Origin: Rhodopseudomonas faecalis
GTDB lineage: Bacteria; Pseudomonadota; Alphaproteobacteria; Rhizobiales; Xanthobacteraceae
Direction of reading: 5' to 3'
Length of the DNA stretch: 64,000 nucleotides
Assembly (NCBI RefSeq): GCF_003217325.1
Contig: NZ_QJTI01000011.1
Span: 1-64,000 of the forward strand
Part shown: positions 10,212 through 19,704 of the stretch, piece by piece
Layout of the letters: every line of letters starts with the position of its first letter
How positions within the stretch are numbered: position 1 is the first letter of the stretch
Position numbers and translations under genes: made by a program
Notes under the pieces: generated by a model
What the model was told of the DNA's origin: nothing
Seen by the model: only the letters and a program-made list of their open reading frames with translations
Databases searched by the model: none

Positions 10212-10423
10212 TATGAAGCCGAGCCAGACGATTCTGTGCCGCGCGCGACGGTGCGTGGATGCATCGCGACCAATGGCGGATTGTGTTTCACGGCAGGGCG
10301 TGCAGTCGCTGTCACGCGCGACGATCACGTCCGCACCACTGCGTCGCTTGAAGGTTTGAGTACGGAGACAGCAGAGCGATAGCGACCCGCAGAACCGGCT
10401 GGGAATACCCCTGCACCAGTCGT

Positions 10424-10437
10424 TTGATCTGCGTCAA
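10424..10437 (+). promoter_or_regulatory. FixK/FnrL-type box in the bchE promoter
   Basis: TTGATCTGCGTCAA is a near-perfect FNR/FixK palindrome (TTGA-N6-TCAA), centred about 61 bases before the bchE GTG. It indicates activation of this operon when oxygen is low. Confidence 0.7.
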
Positions 10438-10456
10438 CATTCACCTACAGGCGATA

Positions 10457-10474
10457 TGTCATTTTGACTTGACA
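10457..10474 (+). promoter_or_regulatory. PpsR/CrtJ-type box in the bchE promoter
   Basis: TGTCATTTTGACTTGACA matches TGT-N12-ACA exactly, the consensus of the PpsR (CrtJ) repressor of photosynthesis genes. It lies between the FixK-type box and the bchE ribosome binding site (GGGAGAGAG at ~10480), where bound repressor would block transcription. Confidence 0.7.
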
Positions 10475-10491
10475 ATGACGGGAGAGAGTCA

Positions 10492-12162
10492 GTGCGCATC
10501 ATTCTCATTCATCCGAATTACCATTCTGGCGGCGCCGAAATCGCGGGAAACTGGCCGCCGGCTTGGGCGGCGTACCTCGCCGGCGCGCTGAGATCGAACG
10601 GCTTCACCGACGTTCAGTTCATCGACGCGATGACGGATGATATCCCCGAGGAGAAGCTCGCGGAGTATCTGGCTGCGCAGAAGCCCGACATGGTCGGCGT
10701 CACCTCGATCACCCCGTCGATCTATAAGGCCGAGCGCACGCTGCAGATTGCCAAGCAGGTCAATCCGAATTGCATCGCCGTGCTCGGCGGCGTGCACGCC
10801 ACCTTCATGTATCAGCAAGTGCTGACGGAAGCGCCGTGGATCGACGCGATCGTGCGCGGCGAAGGCGAAGAGATCATCGTCGATCTCGCCCGCACCATTG
10901 AGCAAGGCCGCTGGCCGCGTGATCGCGCGGAAGTGAAGGGCATCGCCTATATCGACCAGACCGCCGAAGGCGCCAAGATCGTCGCCACGCCGGCGGCGCC
11001 CACCATCAAGGACCTTGATGCGATCAAGCCCGACTGGGGCATCCTTGATTGGGACAAGTATCGCTACATCCCGATGAACACCCGCGTCGCGATTCCGAAC
11101 ATGGCGCGCGGCTGTCCGTTCACCTGCTCGTTCTGCTCGCAGTGGAAGTTCTGGCGCGACTACCGCGTGCGGGATCCGAAGAAGGTGGTCGACGAGATCG
11201 AGGAGTTGGTCGAGAAGTATCAGGTCGGCTTCTTCATCCTCGCCGACGAAGAACCCTCCATCAATCGCAAGAAGTTTATCCAGTTCTGCGAAGAGTTGAT
11301 CGCGCGCGGCCTGAACAAGAAGGTGCAGTGGGGCATCAACACCCGCGTGACCGACATTCTGCGCGACGAGAAGCTGCTGAAGTTCTACAACGAGGCGGGC
11401 CTGATGCACGTCTCGCTCGGCACCGAAGCCGCTGCTCAGCTGAAGCTCGACCTGTTCAACAAGGAAACCAAGATCGCCGACAACAAGAAGGCGATCCGGT
11501 TGCTGCGTGAAGCCGGTATCGTCACCGAGGCGCAGTTCATTGTCGGTCTCGACAGCGAGACCCCGGAGACCTTGGAAGAAACCTACCGCATGGCCAAGGA
11601 CTGGGCGCCCGACCTCGCCAACTGGTCGATGTACACGCCCTGGCCGTTCACGCCGCTGTTCAAGGAACTCAGCGACAAGGTCGAGGTGTTCGACTTCGAC
11701 AAGTACAACTTCGTCACGCCGATCATTAAGCCGGCGGCGATGGAGCGCGGCGAACTGCTCGACCGGGTGATGAACAACTATCGCCGGTTCTACATGTCGA
11801 AGGCGTTCTTCTCCTATCCGTGGTCGGGCACCGGCCGGCGCCGGCGTTACCTGCTCGGCTGCTTGAAGGCGTTCCTGAAGGCTGGTTTCGAGCGCAAGTT
11901 CTACGATCTCGGCCGGGTCGGCTATTGGGGTCCGCAGTCCAAGAAGAAGGTGGACTTCAAGTTCGACACCACGCGGTCGCGTGCAGTCGGTACCACCGCC
12001 GATTGGGAGGCCAACGCCGACCGTTCGCGCAAGGCTCAGCCCACGATCGTCTCCGCTTGCGGCGGCGGCACCGAGCAGATGACCGAAGACGCGGAATGCG
12101 CGGCGCTGCAGGCCAAGGTCCTGGACAAGGCCGACGGCGCGAACTCGGTCAGCCGCCACTGA
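10492..12162 (+). CDS. bchE: Anaerobic Mg-protoporphyrin IX monomethyl ester oxidative cyclase BchE
   Basis: 556 residues, the usual BchE length. It forms the isocyclic E ring of bacteriochlorophyll without oxygen, using a radical SAM cluster and cobalamin. Residues ~1-145 are a B12-binding-like domain (ILIHPNY at the start, GGVHATF near 99-105). The radical SAM cluster motif is C208-PFT-C212-SF-C215, inside [15 protein letters not shown]. The C-terminal portion ([20 protein letters not shown]) is typical of BchE. The start is GTG with a purine-rich ribosome binding site. bchJ follows after 10 bases and hemN after that. The upstream FixK-type and PpsR-type boxes point to induction under anoxic phototrophic growth. 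Confidence 0.96.
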   Translation: MRIILIHPNYHSGGAEIAGNWPPAWAAYLAGALRSNGFTDVQFIDAMTDDIPEEKLAEYLAAQKPDMVGVTSITPSIYKAERTLQIAKQVNPNCIAVLGGVHATFMYQQVLTEAPWIDAIVRGEGEEIIVDLARTIEQGRWPRDRAEVKGIAYIDQTAEGAKIVATPAAPTIKDLDAIKPDWGILDWDKYRYIPMNTRVAIPNMARGCPFTCSFCSQWKFWRDYRVRDPKKVVDEIEELVEKYQVGFFILADEEPSINRKKFIQFCEELIARGLNKKVQWGINTRVTDILRDEKLLKFYNEAGLMHVSLGTEAAAQLKLDLFNKETKIADNKKAIRLLREAGIVTEAQFIVGLDSETPETLEETYRMAKDWAPDLANWSMYTPWPFTPLFKELSDKVEVFDFDKYNFVTPIIKPAAMERGELLDRVMNNYRRFYMSKAFFSYPWSGTGRRRRYLLGCLKAFLKAGFERKFYDLGRVGYWGPQSKKKVDFKFDTTRSRAVGTTADWEANADRSRKAQPTIVSACGGGTEQMTEDAECAALQAKVLDKADGANSVSRH

Positions 12163-12172
12163 TCCGGCGGCT

Positions 12173-12895
12173 GTGACTGAGCTCTCTCACGCGGCGAAGA
12201 TCGGTCCGAACGCGGTCATTCAGCTTATTCAGGCGCTGACCGCGGCCGGGCTCCACGATCAAGCCAAGACCATCTTCACGACGGCAGGCGCCAGCGATTG
12301 GCTGGCGCAGCCGCCGGCTGAAATGGTCGATGAACGACGGGTGGCTGCGATCCACCAGACGGTGCGGCAGTTGCTGCCGCCCGATCAGGCTGTGGCGATC
12401 TTGAACGATGCCGGGCTGCGGACCGGGGATTACATCCTCGCCAACCGCATCCCGAAGTTTGCGCAGGTGATCCTCAAGCTGCTGCCGGCACCGCTGGCGG
12501 CGCGGATGCTGGTCAAGGCCATCTCGGCCCATTCCTGGACATTTGCCGGCTCGGGCCGCTTCTCCGGCCAAGTCGGCCGCCAAGTGGTCTTCGAAATCGC
12601 CGGCAATCCGATCGTCGCCGGCGAACGCGCGGAGAGCTTGGTGTGCGTCTGGCACGCCGCGGTGTTTCAGCGGCTGTTCCAGGTGCTGGTGTCGCCGAAG
12701 TCGCGCGCTGTTGAAGTTGCATGTGCGGCCCATGGCGATCCCTGCTGCCGCTTCGTGGTAGATTGGCGCGCCGCCGTCGAGCCCAGCTGTGCCGGCGCCG
12801 TCCCCACCGCTACGCAAGGCTGCTGTGGCTGTGGCTGCAGCGACCAAGCCGGACAACCGCGCAACAGCGCGTCATCTGCAGTTTCGTCTCGCTGA
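12173..12895 (+). CDS. bchJ: Bacteriochlorophyll synthesis protein BchJ (V4R domain)
   Basis: 240 residues, GTG start ten bases after bchE. The middle and C-terminus form a V4R (vinyl-4-reductase) domain with the cysteine pair in VEVACAAHGDPCCRFVVDW near residues 182-200. BchJ was first called the 4-vinyl reductase; later work assigned that reaction to other enzymes, and BchJ is now thought to assist substrate handling in Mg-porphyrin synthesis. The tail (TQGCCGCGC) is unusually cysteine-rich and might bind metal. The position between bchE and hemN supports the assignment. Confidence 0.88.
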   Translation: MTELSHAAKIGPNAVIQLIQALTAAGLHDQAKTIFTTAGASDWLAQPPAEMVDERRVAAIHQTVRQLLPPDQAVAILNDAGLRTGDYILANRIPKFAQVILKLLPAPLAARMLVKAISAHSWTFAGSGRFSGQVGRQVVFEIAGNPIVAGERAESLVCVWHAAVFQRLFQVLVSPKSRAVEVACAAHGDPCCRFVVDWRAAVEPSCAGAVPTATQGCCGCGCSDQAGQPRNSASSAVSSR

Positions 12896-12925
12896 TCGCG
12901 AGGGATTAATCGAAGGCCGAACCAA

Positions 12926-14275
12926 ATGACCTCAGCATTGGAAAAATACGCCACGAGCTCGGTCCCGCGCTACACCAGCTATCCGACCGCGCCGCATTTC
13001 GTCTCGGAATTTCCGGAGTCGGTCTATCGTGGCTGGCTGGCCCAGCTCGATCAGGACAAGCCGATCTCGCTGTATCTGCACGTGCCGTTCTGCAAGCAGA
13101 TGTGCTGGTACTGCGGCTGCAACATGAAGCTCGCCGCGCGCTATGAGCCGGTGGCGACCTATTTCAAGCACATGCTCGACGAGGTCGAGATGCTGGCCGA
13201 TGCGATGCCGGCGCGCATGCCGGTGGGGCATCTGCATTTCGGCGGAGGCACCCCAACGGTGCTTGACCCAGAAGACCTCGCCACCTTGATGGCGGTGATC
13301 GCCGATCGCTTCCGGCTCATCGAAGACGCCGAACTGGCGATCGAAAGCGACCCGCGCACCCTGACCGACGCGATGGTCGAAAAGATCGGCGCGATCGGCT
13401 TCACCCGCGCCAGCTTCGGCGTGCAGGAATTCGACCCCAAGGTGCAGAAGGCGATCAACCGCATCCAGCCGCCCGAAATGGTGGAAAACGCCATGGATCG
13501 GTTCCGTTCGGTCGGCGTTAAGAAATTGAACTTCGACCTGATCTACGGCCTGCCCTATCAGACCGCCGAGGACCTGCGCCGCACGGTGGAACAATGCATC
13601 GAGATGAAGCCGGATCGCGTCGCGCTGTTCGGCTATGCCCACGTGCCGTGGGTGGCCAGCAACCAGAAGATGATCCCGACCGAGGCGCTGCCGACCCCGG
13701 CGCAGCGCGCTGAGCAGGCCCGTGCGGCCGCTGACGCGCTGGTCAAGGGCGGCTATGTGCGCATCGGCATCGACCATTTTGCGCTGCCCGGCGATAAGCT
13801 CGCCGAAGCCGCCAAGAACGGCGCTTTGCACCGGAACTTCCAGGGCTACACCCCGGATGCCTCGCCGACCCTGATCGGCATCGGCGCCACCTCGATCGGC
13901 CGCACCCCGCACGGCTATGTGCAGAACATCAGCGAGACTGGCGCCTATATGCGCGCAGTCGACGCCGGCAAGCTGCCGGTGGCCCGCGGCCACGCCTTCA
14001 AGGACCAGGATGAACTGCGGGCGCACGTGATCGAGCGCATCATGTGCGACGGCAAGGTCGATCTCACCGCCGCTGGCCGCCAGTTCGGCGTCGCCGACGA
14101 CTGGTATGCGAACGAGCGCGAGGCGATCGAGCAGCTGCAGACCGACGGTGTCATCACCTATGCCAGCGGCCAGCTGGCGCTGACCGCCGTGGGCCAGCCG
14201 CTGGCGCGCGTGGTCGCTGCGGTGTTCGACACCTATCTGCGCAACTCCTCGGTTCGCCACTCGATCGCTGTGTGA
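12926..14275 (+). CDS. hemN: Oxygen-independent coproporphyrinogen III oxidase HemN
   Basis: 449 residues. A radical SAM enzyme that decarboxylates coproporphyrinogen III to protoporphyrinogen IX without oxygen, feeding heme and bacteriochlorophyll synthesis. The cluster motif is C56-KQM-C60-WY-C63-G-C65 in LHVPFCKQMCWYCGCN, including the extra fourth cysteine typical of true HemN rather than HemW. FHFGGGTPT-type and GLPYQT motifs follow, and a C-terminal HemN domain starts near residue 370. As third gene after bchE and bchJ it is probably co-transcribed from the oxygen-regulated promoter, and two terminators follow. Confidence 0.95.
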   Translation: MTSALEKYATSSVPRYTSYPTAPHFVSEFPESVYRGWLAQLDQDKPISLYLHVPFCKQMCWYCGCNMKLAARYEPVATYFKHMLDEVEMLADAMPARMPVGHLHFGGGTPTVLDPEDLATLMAVIADRFRLIEDAELAIESDPRTLTDAMVEKIGAIGFTRASFGVQEFDPKVQKAINRIQPPEMVENAMDRFRSVGVKKLNFDLIYGLPYQTAEDLRRTVEQCIEMKPDRVALFGYAHVPWVASNQKMIPTEALPTPAQRAEQARAAADALVKGGYVRIGIDHFALPGDKLAEAAKNGALHRNFQGYTPDASPTLIGIGATSIGRTPHGYVQNISETGAYMRAVDAGKLPVARGHAFKDQDELRAHVIERIMCDGKVDLTAAGRQFGVADDWYANEREAIEQLQTDGVITYASGQLALTAVGQPLARVVAAVFDTYLRNSSVRHSIAV

Positions 14276-14300
14276 TCAGAAAGTTCGTCTAACGATCAAA

Positions 14301-14334
14301 CGGCGCAGCTTCGGCTGCGCCGTCACGTTTTTTT
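14301..14334 (+). terminator. Intrinsic terminator 1 after hemN
   Basis: CGGCGCAGC pairs perfectly with GCTGCGCCG around a TTCG tetraloop, followed by TCACG and seven T. A very strong terminator, 26 bases after the hemN stop. Confidence 0.9.
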
Positions 14335-14339
14335 GTTCT

Positions 14340-14365
14340 GGGCTGCCCCTCCGGCGGCCCTTTTT
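14340..14365 (+). terminator. Intrinsic terminator 2 after hemN
   Basis: GGGCTGCC (14340-14347) pairs with GGCGGCCC (14353-14360, one G-T pair) around CCTCC and is followed by five T. It stands directly behind the first terminator as a second barrier. Confidence 0.75.
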
Positions 14366-14523
14366 GATTCACCTCAAGCTGTTATCTTCGCAGTTGCGAG
14401 ATAGTTCTCCCGGTAGCATTTGCCGCCAACCTAGTGTGATCAGCAGGGGGTATCATCTGCAGGGCTTCGTTAAGGCAAACAGTGCAGGCTTTCGCGACGT
14501 GGACTAGACCATTGAGGTTCGAC

Positions 14524-14826
14524 ATGACCACTCAGATCAAAGTCACCGACAAGATGATCGCCAAGGCGATGGCTGCGTATCGCGCCAGCGGCGGCGCTGA
14601 CGATGCCTGCATCCGCGCGGCGCTGGAAGCCGCCCTGGAACAGGAGCACTTTTCGGTGGGTGATCAGGTGACCTGCGTCCACGGCTGCGTCACCGGCGTG
14701 ATCCTGTCGATTGTCGGCGACGAAGCGCTGATCTCCTGGTCTTGCCGGGGCAAATCCACCGCAAAACTGTCGACGCTGGAACACGCCGACGAGGACGCTG
14801 AGGCGATTCCGGTCGCGACCAACTGA
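14524..14826 (+). CDS. Conserved small hypothetical protein
   Basis: A 100-residue soluble protein without signal peptide. The N-terminal half is helical (DKMIAKAMAAYRASGGADDACIRAALEAALE); the C-terminal half reads as a small beta-barrel-like module (FSVGDQVTCVHGCVTGVILSIVGDEALISWSCRG), similar in style to KOW or SH3-like folds. The ATG at 14524 has GAGG seven bases upstream, so I reject the 14-residue-longer frame. An inverted repeat, TATC-T-TCGCA with TGCGAGATA (14384-14403), lies upstream and may be an operator. Function unknown. Confidence 0.6.
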   Translation: MTTQIKVTDKMIAKAMAAYRASGGADDACIRAALEAALEQEHFSVGDQVTCVHGCVTGVILSIVGDEALISWSCRGKSTAKLSTLEHADEDAEAIPVATN

Positions 14827-14944
14827 CAGCCGATCGGCTTGATTATACCTCTTTTGTGACCAAAAGCGGTGAACCCCGCCGAAACAGGGGTGACAACGAC
14901 CGCATATTGCGCACACTCCCGGCTGGATCAGCCTGGGACGTCCT

Positions 14945-15769
14945 GTGAAACAGTCCTGCTTACCATTTTCCCTGTTGGCGACGATCGCGTTAGCCATGGT
15001 TGCGCTGCCCGGGCCCGCGCAAGCGCAGTGGTGGGCGCGCGAACCGGTCGACTATGAGGACTGCGCCGCGCGCGCCGAAAAGACCACCGAAGCCAAACAA
15101 CGCGAAGCGCTGATCGCCGGCTGCGAGGCGAAATTCGCCGGAAGGCGCAAGCCTGGCGGCGGCTACACCTATTACGACTTCATGCAGGACAAGCACTTCG
15201 ACATCGCCGGACCGAATCCGACGGCGGAGGAGCAGCGCGAGATCGACCGCCATTACACCGAGTTTCTCGATCAGCACCGGCGCAGCCTGATCGCCGCGGC
15301 CTTCGCGCGCCGGCAGCGCGAACTAACCGAGGCCAAAGCCAGCGCCGATGCGGCCAAGGGGCCGCACACCACCGGCCAGACCCGCGCCGCCAAACCGGCG
15401 CAAGCACCCCGCCCAGCCTCTGCTCAGCAACAGGCCGCCAAACAACCGCCCAAGCAAACGAACAAGCAAACGAACAAGCAGACGGACAAACCTGTGCCGA
15501 GCGCGCCGCGCACCGTGGTCGCCCATCTGCCGGGCCCGTCCGCTGCCAACCCGCACGCCAGCGCCGCAGCGCCGCCGCGGCCGGTGGCAGCCGTGCCGCG
15601 CGCCACGGTACAGCGGCCAAAACCGCCAGCCAAGCCGAAGCAGAATCGCTGCAAGGAGCCGTCGCTGTCGTGCAACTGGTCGCGCTTCACCGACGGTGTT
15701 TCCGACATGACCCGCAGCCTGTTCCGGCCCGCCAAGAGCCAGGCCGAGGCTAGCGGTCCGCGCGGCTGA
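14945..15769 (+). CDS. Secreted hypothetical protein with Lys/Pro/Ala-rich tail
   Basis: 274 residues from a GTG start. A signal peptide ends at PGPAQA, giving a mature N-terminus near residue 28 (QWWAREPVDYEDCAAR). Residues ~30-115 look like a small folded domain with two cysteines. Residues ~120-225 are a low-complexity linker of Ala, Pro, Gln and Lys that includes a KQTN repeat encoded by 12-bp DNA units at 15452-15487. The final ~40 residues hold two more cysteines (NRCKEPSLSCNWSRF). It is periplasmic or exported with unknown role. The 3' end overlaps the convergent csoR-like gene by 20 bases. Confidence 0.6.
   Translation: MKQSCLPFSLLATIALAMVALPGPAQAQWWAREPVDYEDCAARAEKTTEAKQREALIAGCEAKFAGRRKPGGGYTYYDFMQDKHFDIAGPNPTAEEQREIDRHYTEFLDQHRRSLIAAAFARRQRELTEAKASADAAKGPHTTGQTRAAKPAQAPRPASAQQQAAKQPPKQTNKQTNKQTDKPVPSAPRTVVAHLPGPSAANPHASAAAPPRPVAAVPRATVQRPKPPAKPKQNRCKEPSLSCNWSRFTDGVSDMTRSLFRPAKSQAEASGPRG
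15452..15487 (+). repeat. Three 12-bp tandem repeats inside a coding region
   Basis: Units AAGCAAACGAAC, AAGCAAACGAAC and AAGCAGACGGAC encode KQTN, KQTN and KQTD in the secreted protein. Slippage here could change linker length in frame. Confidence 0.7.
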
Positions 15770-16025
15770 TCACCGCCATCAGCTCGGCGATCTTCTGGCG
15801 CTGATCGTCCTTGTCGCCGCTGGTGATGGCGTGCTCGACGCAGTGCCCGACGTGATCCTTGAGGATCTCCTCCTCGAGCCGGCGCAGCGCCGCGCGCACC
15901 GCCGCGATCTGCGTGACGATGTCGATGCAGTAGCGATCCTCATCGACCATCTTTGACAGCCCACGGACCTGTCCTTCGATCCGGCTCAGCCGCTTCTGGC
16001 ACGACGCCTTGATATCTTTTCGCAT
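15750..16025 (-). CDS. csoR: CsoR/RcnR-family copper-sensing repressor
   Basis: 91 residues, all-helical, of the CsoR/RcnR/FrmR family. The Cu(I) ligand set of CsoR is present: C33 (RYCID), H58 and C62 (DHVGHC). An extra C9 lies in [13 protein letters not shown]. In known members copper binding releases the repressor from a GC-tract operator. The gene is divergent from a copper-exporting ATPase, and a fitting palindrome lies between them (16035-16051). I infer that it controls the ATPase and itself. The gene's 3' end overlaps that of the convergent gene by 20 bases. Confidence 0.88.
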   Translation of the reverse strand: MRKDIKASCQKRLSRIEGQVRGLSKMVDEDRYCIDIVTQIAAVRAALRRLEEEILKDHVGHCVEHAITSGDKDDQRQKIAELMAVISRADR

Positions 16026-16034
16026 CTCGTTTAT

Positions 16035-16051
16035 ATACCCCTACCGGGTAT
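16035..16051. promoter_or_regulatory. Probable CsoR operator
   Basis: ATACCC (16035-16040) and GGGTAT (16046-16051) form an inverted repeat around CTACC in the 68 bases between the divergent repressor and ATPase genes. G/C tracts flanked by TAC/GTA are typical CsoR-family operators. Confidence 0.65.
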
Positions 16052-16093
16052 GGGTTACAAGCCCACAGCGCCGATTCCTCGATGGAGGCCGTC

Positions 16094-18865
16094 ATGACTG
16101 CATCCGACCATTCCCATACACCTCACGCGGGCGGCTGTTGTGGCAACAAGGCCGACTCGGCACCGGCAGGCAAGACCGCCACCGAAGCGTCTGCCAAACC
16201 AGAGCTCGTGCAGCTCACCGAGCTGCCACCGCGCAGCACGGCCGGCGCGGCGAGCGCGATCGACCCGGTATGCGGCATGAGCGTCGCCACCGCGAACAGC
16301 CCGCATCGCTTCGACCATCAAGGCATCACCTATCATTTCTGCTGCGCTGGCTGCCGCAGCGCGTTCAGCGCCGATCCAGCGCGTTATCTGCAACCATCTG
16401 CTCCCACTTCCGGCTCATGCTGCGGCGGCGCTCAGGCCAAGCCAGCAGCCTCCAAGCCGGCAACAGCTGCGGCGCCCATGGCGGCACAGGCCGCGCCGCG
16501 CGCCTGCTGCGGCGGTCATGGCGCAGCTGACCATCATCACGACCATCACCACGCGACCACGACGCCCGCAGCGGGCGAAGTGATCGATCCCGTGTGCGGC
16601 ATGCGCGTCGATCCCGCCACCACGCCGCATCATTTTGAGTATCACGGGCAAAGCTATCATTTCTGCGCGGCCAGCTGCCGCGGCAAATTCGCCGCCGACC
16701 CGGAAAGCTATCTCGATCCCGCCAAGCGCAAGCCCGCGCCCGAGGTGCCGGAAGGCACGATCTTCACCTGCCCGATGGACCCGGAAATCCGCCAGATCGG
16801 CCCTGGCACCTGCCCGATCTGCGGCATGGCGCTGGAACCGGAACTGGTGACGCTCGACGACGCCCCCAATCCCGAACTGCTCGACATGTCGCGTCGGTTC
16901 TGGATCGGGCTGGCGCTGACGCTGCCGGTGGTGGTGCTGGAAATGGGCGGCCATCTCGCCGGCGCGCATAACTGGGTCGATCCGTGGCTGTCCAACTGGC
17001 TGCAATTCGCGCTCGCCACCCCGGTGGTGCTGTGGGCCGGCTGGCCGTTCTTCGTGCGTGGTGTGCAATCGGTGCGAACGCGCCATCTCAACATGTTCAC
17101 GCTGATTGCGATCGGCACTGCGGTGGCGTTCGGCTACAGCGTGGTCGGCACGCTGGCGCCGCAATTGTTCCCGGCCGAGTTCCGCGGCCATGGCGGCGTG
17201 GTGCCGGTGTATTTCGAGGCCGCGGCGGTGATCACCGTGCTGGTGCTGCTCGGCCAGGTGCTGGAACTACGCGCCCGCGAGGCCACCTCCGGCGCCATCA
17301 AGGCGCTGCTCGGGCTGGCGCCGCGCACCGCGCGCCGCATCGATGACAGCGGCGCCGATCACGAAGTGCCGATCGATGCGTTGCAGGCCGGCGACCGAAT
17401 TCGCGTCCGCCCCGGCGAAAAAGTGCCGGTCGATGGCGTCATTCTGGAAGGCAGCGCCACGCTCGACGAAGCGCTGGTCACCGGCGAGTCGCTGCCGGTG
17501 TCGCGCGAAATCGGCGACAAGGTGATCGCCGGCACGCTGAACCAGTCCGGCGGCTTTGTGATGCGCGCCGAGCAGGTCGGCCGCGACACCATGCTGTCGC
17601 GCATCGTGCAGATGGTGGCGCAGGCGCAGCGCTCGCGCGCGCCGATCCAGCGCATCGCCGATCAGGTCGCCGGCTGGTTCGTGCCGACCGTGATTGCGGT
17701 GGCGCTGATCGCGTTCGCCGCCTGGGCCAGTTTTGGGCCGGAGCCGCGTTTCACCTTTGCGCTGATCGCCGCGGTCAGCGTGCTGATCATCGCCTGCCCG
17801 TGCGCAGTCGGGCTCGCCACGCCGATGTCGATCATGGTCGGCGTCGGCCGCGGCGCGCAGGCCGGCGTGCTGGTGCGCAACGCCGAAGCGCTCGAGCGCA
17901 TGGAGAAGATCGACACGCTGGTGGTCGACAAGACCGGCACCCTGACCGCGGGCAAGCCTGATGTGGTGGAGATTGTGCCGGCCGACGGGTTTGATGAAGC
18001 GCGGCTGGTGCGCCTGGCCGCCAGCGTCGAGCGCGCCAGCGAGCATCCTTTGGCCGATGCCATCGTGCGCGCCGCGCAGCAGCGCGCGCTGGCGCTCAGC
18101 GAGGTCGCCAAGTTCGAGGCCCCGACCGGCAAGGGCGCCAGCGGCGAGGTCGATGGACGGCGCGTGCTGATCGGCAGCACCGCGTTCCTGACGGCCGCAG
18201 GCATCGATCTGACCGCACTGGCAAGCCGCGCCGAAACGCTGCGCCAGGACGGCGCCACGGTGATCGCGATCGCCGTGGAGGACCGGCTGGCCGGGCTGTT
18301 TGCGATCGCCGATCCGATCAAATCCTCGACGCCGGCGGCGCTGCAGGCGATCGCCGCGGCCGGCATCAAAGTGATCATGCTGACCGGCGACAACCGCACC
18401 ACGGCGCAGGCGGTGGCGCGCAAGCTCGGCATCGCCGAGGTCGAGGCCGAGGTGCTGCCCGACCAGAAAAGCGCGGTGGTGGAAAAGCTGCGGCAGAGCG
18501 GTCGGATCGTCGCGATGGCCGGCGATGGCGTCAACGACGCGCCGGCACTGGCCGCGGCCGATGTCGGCATCGCGATGGGCACCGGCACCGACGTCGCGAT
18601 GGAAAGCGCCGGCGTGACGCTGGTGAAGGGCGATCTGCGCGGCATCGTGCGGGCGCGCAAACTGTCGCAGGCCACCATGCGCAACATCCGGCAAAACCTG
18701 TTCTTCGCCTTCATCTACAACGGCGCCGGCATCCCGATCGCGGCCGGCATCCTCTATCCGAGCCTGGGCTTGCTGCTGTCGCCGATCATTGCCGCGGCCG
18801 CGATGTCGCTGTCCTCGGTGAGCGTGATCGGCAATGCGCTGCGGCTGCGCACCGTGCGATTGTGA
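16094..18865 (+). CDS. copA: Copper-translocating P1B-type ATPase with two YHS domains
   Basis: A 923-residue Cu(I)-exporting ATPase. Instead of the usual CXXC ferredoxin-like domains, the N-terminus has two YHS domains (IDPVCGMSV at ~53 and IDPVCGMRV at ~161, each with a trailing HFC..C), a His-rich linker (DHHHDHHH) and an HMBD-type zinc-ribbon-like domain ([14 protein letters not shown], ~220). Eight membrane helices follow. The transport motif is C568-P-C570, the phosphorylated aspartate is D612 in DKTGT, and [19 protein letters not shown] and MSLSSVSVI complete the Cu(I) signature. The ATG at 16094 has GGAGG upstream; the ATG at 16082 does not. Divergent csoR suggests copper-inducible expression. 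Confidence 0.93.
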   Translation: MTASDHSHTPHAGGCCGNKADSAPAGKTATEASAKPELVQLTELPPRSTAGAASAIDPVCGMSVATANSPHRFDHQGITYHFCCAGCRSAFSADPARYLQPSAPTSGSCCGGAQAKPAASKPATAAAPMAAQAAPRACCGGHGAADHHHDHHHATTTPAAGEVIDPVCGMRVDPATTPHHFEYHGQSYHFCAASCRGKFAADPESYLDPAKRKPAPEVPEGTIFTCPMDPEIRQIGPGTCPICGMALEPELVTLDDAPNPELLDMSRRFWIGLALTLPVVVLEMGGHLAGAHNWVDPWLSNWLQFALATPVVLWAGWPFFVRGVQSVRTRHLNMFTLIAIGTAVAFGYSVVGTLAPQLFPAEFRGHGGVVPVYFEAAAVITVLVLLGQVLELRAREATSGAIKALLGLAPRTARRIDDSGADHEVPIDALQAGDRIRVRPGEKVPVDGVILEGSATLDEALVTGESLPVSREIGDKVIAGTLNQSGGFVMRAEQVGRDTMLSRIVQMVAQAQRSRAPIQRIADQVAGWFVPTVIAVALIAFAAWASFGPEPRFTFALIAAVSVLIIACPCAVGLATPMSIMVGVGRGAQAGVLVRNAEALERMEKIDTLVVDKTGTLTAGKPDVVEIVPADGFDEARLVRLAASVERASEHPLADAIVRAAQQRALALSEVAKFEAPTGKGASGEVDGRRVLIGSTAFLTAAGIDLTALASRAETLRQDGATVIAIAVEDRLAGLFAIADPIKSSTPAALQAIAAAGIKVIMLTGDNRTTAQAVARKLGIAEVEAEVLPDQKSAVVEKLRQSGRIVAMAGDGVNDAPALAAADVGIAMGTGTDVAMESAGVTLVKGDLRGIVRARKLSQATMRNIRQNLFFAFIYNGAGIPIAAGILYPSLGLLLSPIIAAAAMSLSSVSVIGNALRLRTVRL

Positions 18866-18915
18866 GTAGCAATGGCAGCTTGCGCAGCCGTGGCCGCTGA
18901 CGCCGCGGCTGGGGT

Positions 18916-18929
18916 TTGATTCAACGCAA
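18916..18929 (+). promoter_or_regulatory. FixK-type box upstream of the hemerythrin-like gene
   Basis: TTGATTCAACGCAA matches TTG(A/C)-N6-(T/G)CAA. It is 117 bases before the hemerythrin-like start codon, in a 181-base gap with no other gene. Confidence 0.4.
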
Positions 18930-19046
18930 GGATCAGCCCTCACCCTGCAATATGTTGCAAGCGCTCAGTGACGGCCTTGCCTAGTGCCGTGTCATTGGCG
19001 TAGCAGCATGGCCAGAATGAATTTGGCTGCGAACAGGGGTTCCTCA

Positions 19047-19634
19047 ATGTCCCGTATGATCGAAATGCTGCAGGAAGAGCACCGCAATATCGCGAAGCTG
19101 CTCAACGTGCTCGAGCAAGAGCTCAAAGTGTTCGATCGCCGGGAACGTCCCGACTACGAGATCTTCCAGGCGATCATCGAATATTTCGAGGATTTTCCCG
19201 ACAAGTGTCACCACCCCAAAGAGGACGTGGTGTTTCAGATCCTCAAACAGCGCAGCCCTGAAGTGGCTGGCGCCGTCGGCGACATCGAAGCCGATCACCG
19301 GCTGGAAGCCGAGCGGCTGCGGCGCTTCTCGCAGATGGTCGAGGACATCCTCGCCGATCAGGAAATTCCGCGCGCCTCATTCCACATCGCCGCTGAGGAT
19401 TTCATCGACCATCAGCGCCGCCACATGATCAAGGAAGAGAGCATGCTGTTTCCGGCCGCGCTCGACGTGCTCACCCCTGAGGACTGGGCGCAGATCGACG
19501 CCCGCATCGATGAGCGCAAGGACCCGATGTTTGACGGCGCCGTCGAGGAGCGGTTCCGCACGCTGCACGACACCATTCTGCGCTGGGAAAAGCAGACCGA
19601 AGAACAGCGCGGCAAGGTCGGCTCAGCCTCCTGA
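19047..19634 (+). CDS. Hemerythrin HHE-domain protein
   Basis: 195 residues. Residues ~1-145 form a four-helix hemerythrin-like domain with His and Glu positions suited to a di-iron centre: EEHRNIAKLL at the start, CHHPKEDVVF near 57-62, EADHRLEAERL near 85 and DHQRRHMIKEESMLFP near 120-135. Such proteins bind oxygen, nitric oxide or iron in the cytoplasm. The ATG at 19047 has a G-rich ribosome binding site; the longer frame from 18984 is rejected. The FixK-type box upstream would fit a role in oxygen or NO handling at low oxygen. Confidence 0.82.
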   Translation: MSRMIEMLQEEHRNIAKLLNVLEQELKVFDRRERPDYEIFQAIIEYFEDFPDKCHHPKEDVVFQILKQRSPEVAGAVGDIEADHRLEAERLRRFSQMVEDILADQEIPRASFHIAAEDFIDHQRRHMIKEESMLFPAALDVLTPEDWAQIDARIDERKDPMFDGAVEERFRTLHDTILRWEKQTEEQRGKVGSAS

Positions 19635-19666
19635 GCGACCTTCCCTCGTCTCTCCTGCGATCCATG

Positions 19667-19698
19667 ACGCCCGGCCGCAAGCTGGGCGTTGTCGTTTT
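19667..19698. terminator. Probable bidirectional terminator
   Basis: ACGCCC (19667-19672) pairs with GGGCGT (19684-19689), with further pairs inside, and TGTCGTTTTC follows. It lies between the convergent hemerythrin-like and queD genes. Confidence 0.45.
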
Positions 19699-19704
19699 CA
19701 GGCG

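Noticed and set aside
10489-12159. 556-codon open frame opposite bchE
   Set aside because: Exact antisense of bchE, with shadow-type composition; bchE has all catalytic motifs.
12932-14260. 442-codon frame opposite hemN, and similar antisense frames opposite copA, trxB and the MCP genes
   Set aside because: Same shadow pattern; no ribosome binding sites or conserved motifs.
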